A stretch of DNA of 64,000 nt from an uncultured Collinsella sp. Lineage in GTDB: Bacteria; Actinomycetota; Coriobacteriia; Coriobacteriales; Coriobacteriaceae. This document shows, one piece after another, positions 61,713 through 64,000 of this stretch (its first letter is position 1; each line of letters opens with the position of its first letter). The stretch covers positions 1-64,000 of the forward strand of contig URKG01000001.1 in the NCBI GenBank assembly GCA_900548265.1, given 5' to 3'. The notes below the pieces were generated by a model. The model made no database searches. It was not told where the DNA came from and saw only the letters and a program-made list of their open reading frames with translations. The position numbers and the translations under genes are program-made.

Positions 61713-62897
61713 GTGGGCAAGGCGAAGGCTAAGGCGAAGAAAAAGACGACGGGGGCGCGGGCTAAGCGCGATCGTCGTCGGAAGCTTGCGACCGAGGCCC
61801 CCGCATCTGCCGAGGAGCTGCTGGCAAGCGTGCCGGGGCTTGACGCGCTGCGGGACGTTCCGGCGTTTGATGACCTGCCGGTCGATGAAACCCAGCAGAC
61901 TGCCTTTGATGATTTCTGCGCACATGCTGAGGAGCCCGAGCAGATGCGGCTGGGTGCCGTGGTGCGCTTGGATCGCGGGTTTCCGCTGGTGGCGACTGCC
62001 GACGACACCTTCCGCGCCGAGCATGCCGTGGGGTTTGCCAAGTCGCGCGGCGAGGACGAGGTCCTGTTGCCTGCCGTGGGCGACCGTGTGGCGGTGCGCC
62101 GCGCTCCCGGGCACGATATGGGCGTGATTGAGTGCGTGCTGCCGCGCCGTACGAGCTTTGAGCGTTGGCGCGGCCGTGCCCGTGGAGAGCGCCAGGTGCT
62201 CTGCTCCAACGTGGATAGCGTGCTAATCGTGCAGGCGCTCGGTGCCGGTGAGGTGCTGCTCGACCGCGTGGCGCGCTCGCTGGTGCTGGCGCTCGACTGC
62301 GATGCCGAACCGGTGGTGGTGCTCACCAAAGCTGATCGCTGCGATGCCGAGGAGCTCGAGCGCGATCTGGACCGCGTGCGCCGCCTGGTGGGTCCGGACA
62401 TGCGCGTGATCGTGACGTCCTCTGCCGAGGGGCGCGGCCTGGACGAGGTCCGTATCTGCGTGCCTGCCGGGAGCTGCGCCATGATTCTGGGCGAGTCGGG
62501 TGCCGGCAAGTCGACGCTGCTCAATGCACTGCTGGGCCACGATACGTTGGCGACCGGCGGTGTGCGCGAACGCGACGACCAGGGCCGTCACACAACCGTC
62601 GCGCGCGTGATGGTGGCGCTGCCGGGCGACGCCGGCGTGATCGCCGATGCCCCGGGCCTGCGCAGCCTACCGCTCGTGGGTCACGAGCGGGGTCTGGCGC
62701 GCGCCTTCCCCGAGATTGTCGAGGCATCGCGCGCGTGCCGGTTTGGCGATTGCACACATACCCATGAGCCGGGTTGCGCCGTTCGCGAGGCCGAGGACGC
62801 CGGGCAGATCGACAGTCTGCGTTTGGAAACGTTCCAAAACCTGGCGTCATCCATGCGCGTGAGTGCTCAAATGCTCGATCCCGATGTCCATCTGTAA
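61713..62897 (+). CDS. rsgA: Ribosome small-subunit GTPase RsgA
   Basis: RsgA helps mature the 30S subunit. The 394-residue protein has the circularly permuted GTPase order that defines the family: G4 (VLTKADRCD), then G1 (LGESGAGKSTLLNALLG), then G3 (DAPGLRSLPL), followed by the zinc knuckle CRFGDCTHTHEPGC. The N-terminal 35 residues are Lys/Arg-rich. The GTG at 61713 is chosen because GGGAGGCG precedes it. Confidence 0.94.
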   Translation: MGKAKAKAKKKTTGARAKRDRRRKLATEAPASAEELLASVPGLDALRDVPAFDDLPVDETQQTAFDDFCAHAEEPEQMRLGAVVRLDRGFPLVATADDTFRAEHAVGFAKSRGEDEVLLPAVGDRVAVRRAPGHDMGVIECVLPRRTSFERWRGRARGERQVLCSNVDSVLIVQALGAGEVLLDRVARSLVLALDCDAEPVVVLTKADRCDAEELERDLDRVRRLVGPDMRVIVTSSAEGRGLDEVRICVPAGSCAMILGESGAGKSTLLNALLGHDTLATGGVRERDDQGRHTTVARVMVALPGDAGVIADAPGLRSLPLVGHERGLARAFPEIVEASRACRFGDCTHTHEPGCAVREAEDAGQIDSLRLETFQNLASSMRVSAQMLDPDVHL

Positions 62898-62915
62898 TTG
62901 ATTTTTCCTATGACA

Positions 62916-62949
62916 GCCGTCTCCCAACTGTTCGGGAGACGGCTTTTTT
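62916..62949 (+). terminator. Terminator of rsgA
   Basis: A 10-bp perfect stem GCCGTCTCCC / GGGAGACGGC with an 8-base loop, followed by six T. Confidence 0.92.
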
Positions 62950-63149
62950 GCTGCGGAAAAGCCTCGAAACATGCAGTTTGCTGACGTGCTGGCCAAAACC
63001 TTGCCACGAGCTTGACGGGCTGGTCAGCTTTTGGTCAGCGATTGGTTTGACATCGAAAACCAAGATCGCGATTGCGCCGCTTTGCGCTCTGACCGCCCAG
63101 ACAATGGTGGTACGGGCATTCGCCCGGCACTGCCATGAGAGGAGCGGCC

Positions 63150-63809
63150 GTGAACAAGAGCAAGCGCATCGCCATCAGTCTGGTCGCGGGCGTGCTCGCT
63201 GCTCTGCTCTGCATGGTTTACGGCTCGTCGATCCGCTCGCAAGCCGAACAGGTCCAGGCTGAGACCTTGGCCAAGTACGGTGGCGATCGCGTCGAGGTAT
63301 GCGTCGCGGCGCGCGATATCGATGTGGGCGAGACCCTCGATGAGACCAATGTCATAACCCAGGAATGGCTGACGAGTCTGCTGCCGCGTGACGCGGCGAC
63401 CGAGCTGCGCCAGGTGCGCGGCGACGTGACGACTTCGCGTATTCCCAAAAACGCCGTGATCTGCAATGTCTACACCAAGGCCGAGAGCCACAAGCTCGAG
63501 GTGCCTAAGGGCAAGGTCGCCGTTTCGGTGGCGGTCGATGCCGAGCACTCGGTCGGCGGTGCCACGGGCGTGGGCAGCTATGTGGACGTGTACGTGCAAA
63601 AAGATGGCGTAACCGATCGACTGTGCGGCGCGCACGTGATCGATACCAGTGAGAATTCCGGTGCCACGCGCGAGGGCAAGATCGAATGGGTGACGCTGGC
63701 GGCTGACCCCGAAGACGTCAAGGAACTGCTGGGAGCCTCGGGCAAGGGAACGGTCAGCTTGACGATTCCCGCCACGGCGCGCGGCAAAAAGAGCGGAGGC
63801 GACGAGTGA
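63150..63809 (+). CDS. cpaB: CpaB/RcpC-family Flp pilus assembly protein (SAF domain)
   Basis: The 219-residue protein has an N-terminal membrane anchor (residues 4-25, RIAISLVAGVLAALLCMVYG), a SAF domain (about 45-110, VCVAARDIDVGETLDETNV, RIPKNAVI) and the RcpC-like domain (VAVSVAVDAEHSVGGATGVG). CpaB proteins belong to Tad/Flp pilus secretion machines; the SAF fold may bind cell-wall glycan. The GTG at 63150 follows GAGAGGAG. The gene overlaps the next by one base (stop TGA within ATGA). Confidence 0.82.
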   Translation: MNKSKRIAISLVAGVLAALLCMVYGSSIRSQAEQVQAETLAKYGGDRVEVCVAARDIDVGETLDETNVITQEWLTSLLPRDAATELRQVRGDVTTSRIPKNAVICNVYTKAESHKLEVPKGKVAVSVAVDAEHSVGGATGVGSYVDVYVQKDGVTDRLCGAHVIDTSENSGATREGKIEWVTLAADPEDVKELLGASGKGTVSLTIPATARGKKSGGDE

Positions 63810-64000
63810 TGAAGGCGATCTGGCTTGCGTGCTGCGCGTGCGGCGATTACGGGCTGTTGCAGCAGGAAGTCGAGGGCCGTGATGCGGGTGCACAGGTGCT
63901 TCGCGTGGGTGACCTGGACGGGCTGGTTTCCATGGCGCGGGCGTTTCCGTCGCGCCGCGGGGCTGCCATCATCGCGGCGTCTCTGTTTGATATCGAAGAT
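63809..64000 (+). CDS. Partial gene after cpaB, cut by the window end
   Basis: An ATG at 63809 overlaps the cpaB stop (ATGA), behind GGAGG. The 64 visible codons begin MKAIWLACCACGDYG and run open to the edge. In Tad loci cpaB is often followed by a CpaE/TadZ-type ATPase with an N-terminal receiver-like domain; the visible part would fit such a domain but has no diagnostic motif. Translational coupling makes it a real gene. Confidence 0.65.
   Translation, partial: MKAIWLACCACGDYGLLQQEVEGRDAGAQVLRVGDLDGLVSMARAFPSRRGAAIIAASLFDIED

Overview
The window looks like chromosomal DNA from a gut actinobacterium of the class Coriobacteriia, most likely Collinsella. The coding DNA is GC-rich (about 60%), Shine-Dalgarno sites are strong, GTG and TTG starts occur, and intergenic spaces carry many dyad repeats of the GGGGACGTTC / GGGACAGGTT type. 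The species assignment is inferred from gene content, not from a marker gene.

Layout. 1-12,500: a small membrane protein, a two-gene nucleotidyltransferase/HTH module in AT-richer DNA (0.9-2.0 kb), then housekeeping genes (rmuC, an ABC exporter, nth, mfd, a PAP2 phosphatase, an aldolase, a GNAT acetyltransferase). 12,500-27,200: a sugar-amine catabolic region with three SIS-domain deglycase-like enzymes, one mannose-family PTS (EIIAB, EIIC, EIID), three GntR/UTRA regulators, a DMT exporter and a HAD hydrolase, interrupted by yitT-like and recQ genes. 27,200-33,500: an LDH-family dehydrogenase, metA, 5-formyl-THF cyclo-ligase and an M16C peptidase. 33,500-39,900: an accessory island with an AlbA_2/HTH protein behind repeat arrays and a type II restriction-modification pair resembling Sau3AI (MutH-fold nuclease plus C5 methyltransferase). 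40,000-58,300: tRNA-Val, a second DMT transporter, a DUF4012 surface protein, glmM, an M32 carboxypeptidase, a T-box-controlled pheST operon, an ECF nickel/cobalt importer behind a NikR-like operator, a Zn-phospholipase-C-like protein, an AbiEi/nuclease-like protein and pyk. 58,300-64,000: a calcium-type P-ATPase with a structured leader, rsgA, and the start of a Flp/Tad pilus locus (cpaB plus a gene cut by the window end).

How the parts fit. In the 12.5-27 kb region the PTS would import and phosphorylate an amine- or amino-acid-linked sugar, and the SIS enzymes would split the phosphorylated conjugate, as in the frl, fra and gfr Amadori-product pathways. Each regulator has its own recurring box in nearby promoters. 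One 8-bp box (ACGTTATA) is shared by the PTS promoter, the exporter promoter and the promoter of the GntR gene at 22,266.

The most novel signal is non-coding. A roughly 146-bp element occurs three times, each within 0-1 bases of a stop codon. Its predicted stems keep pairing although their sequences differ, so it looks like a structured 3'-end element. Each copy is followed by GGGGAC-type palindromes, one of which is a three-deep nested palindrome.
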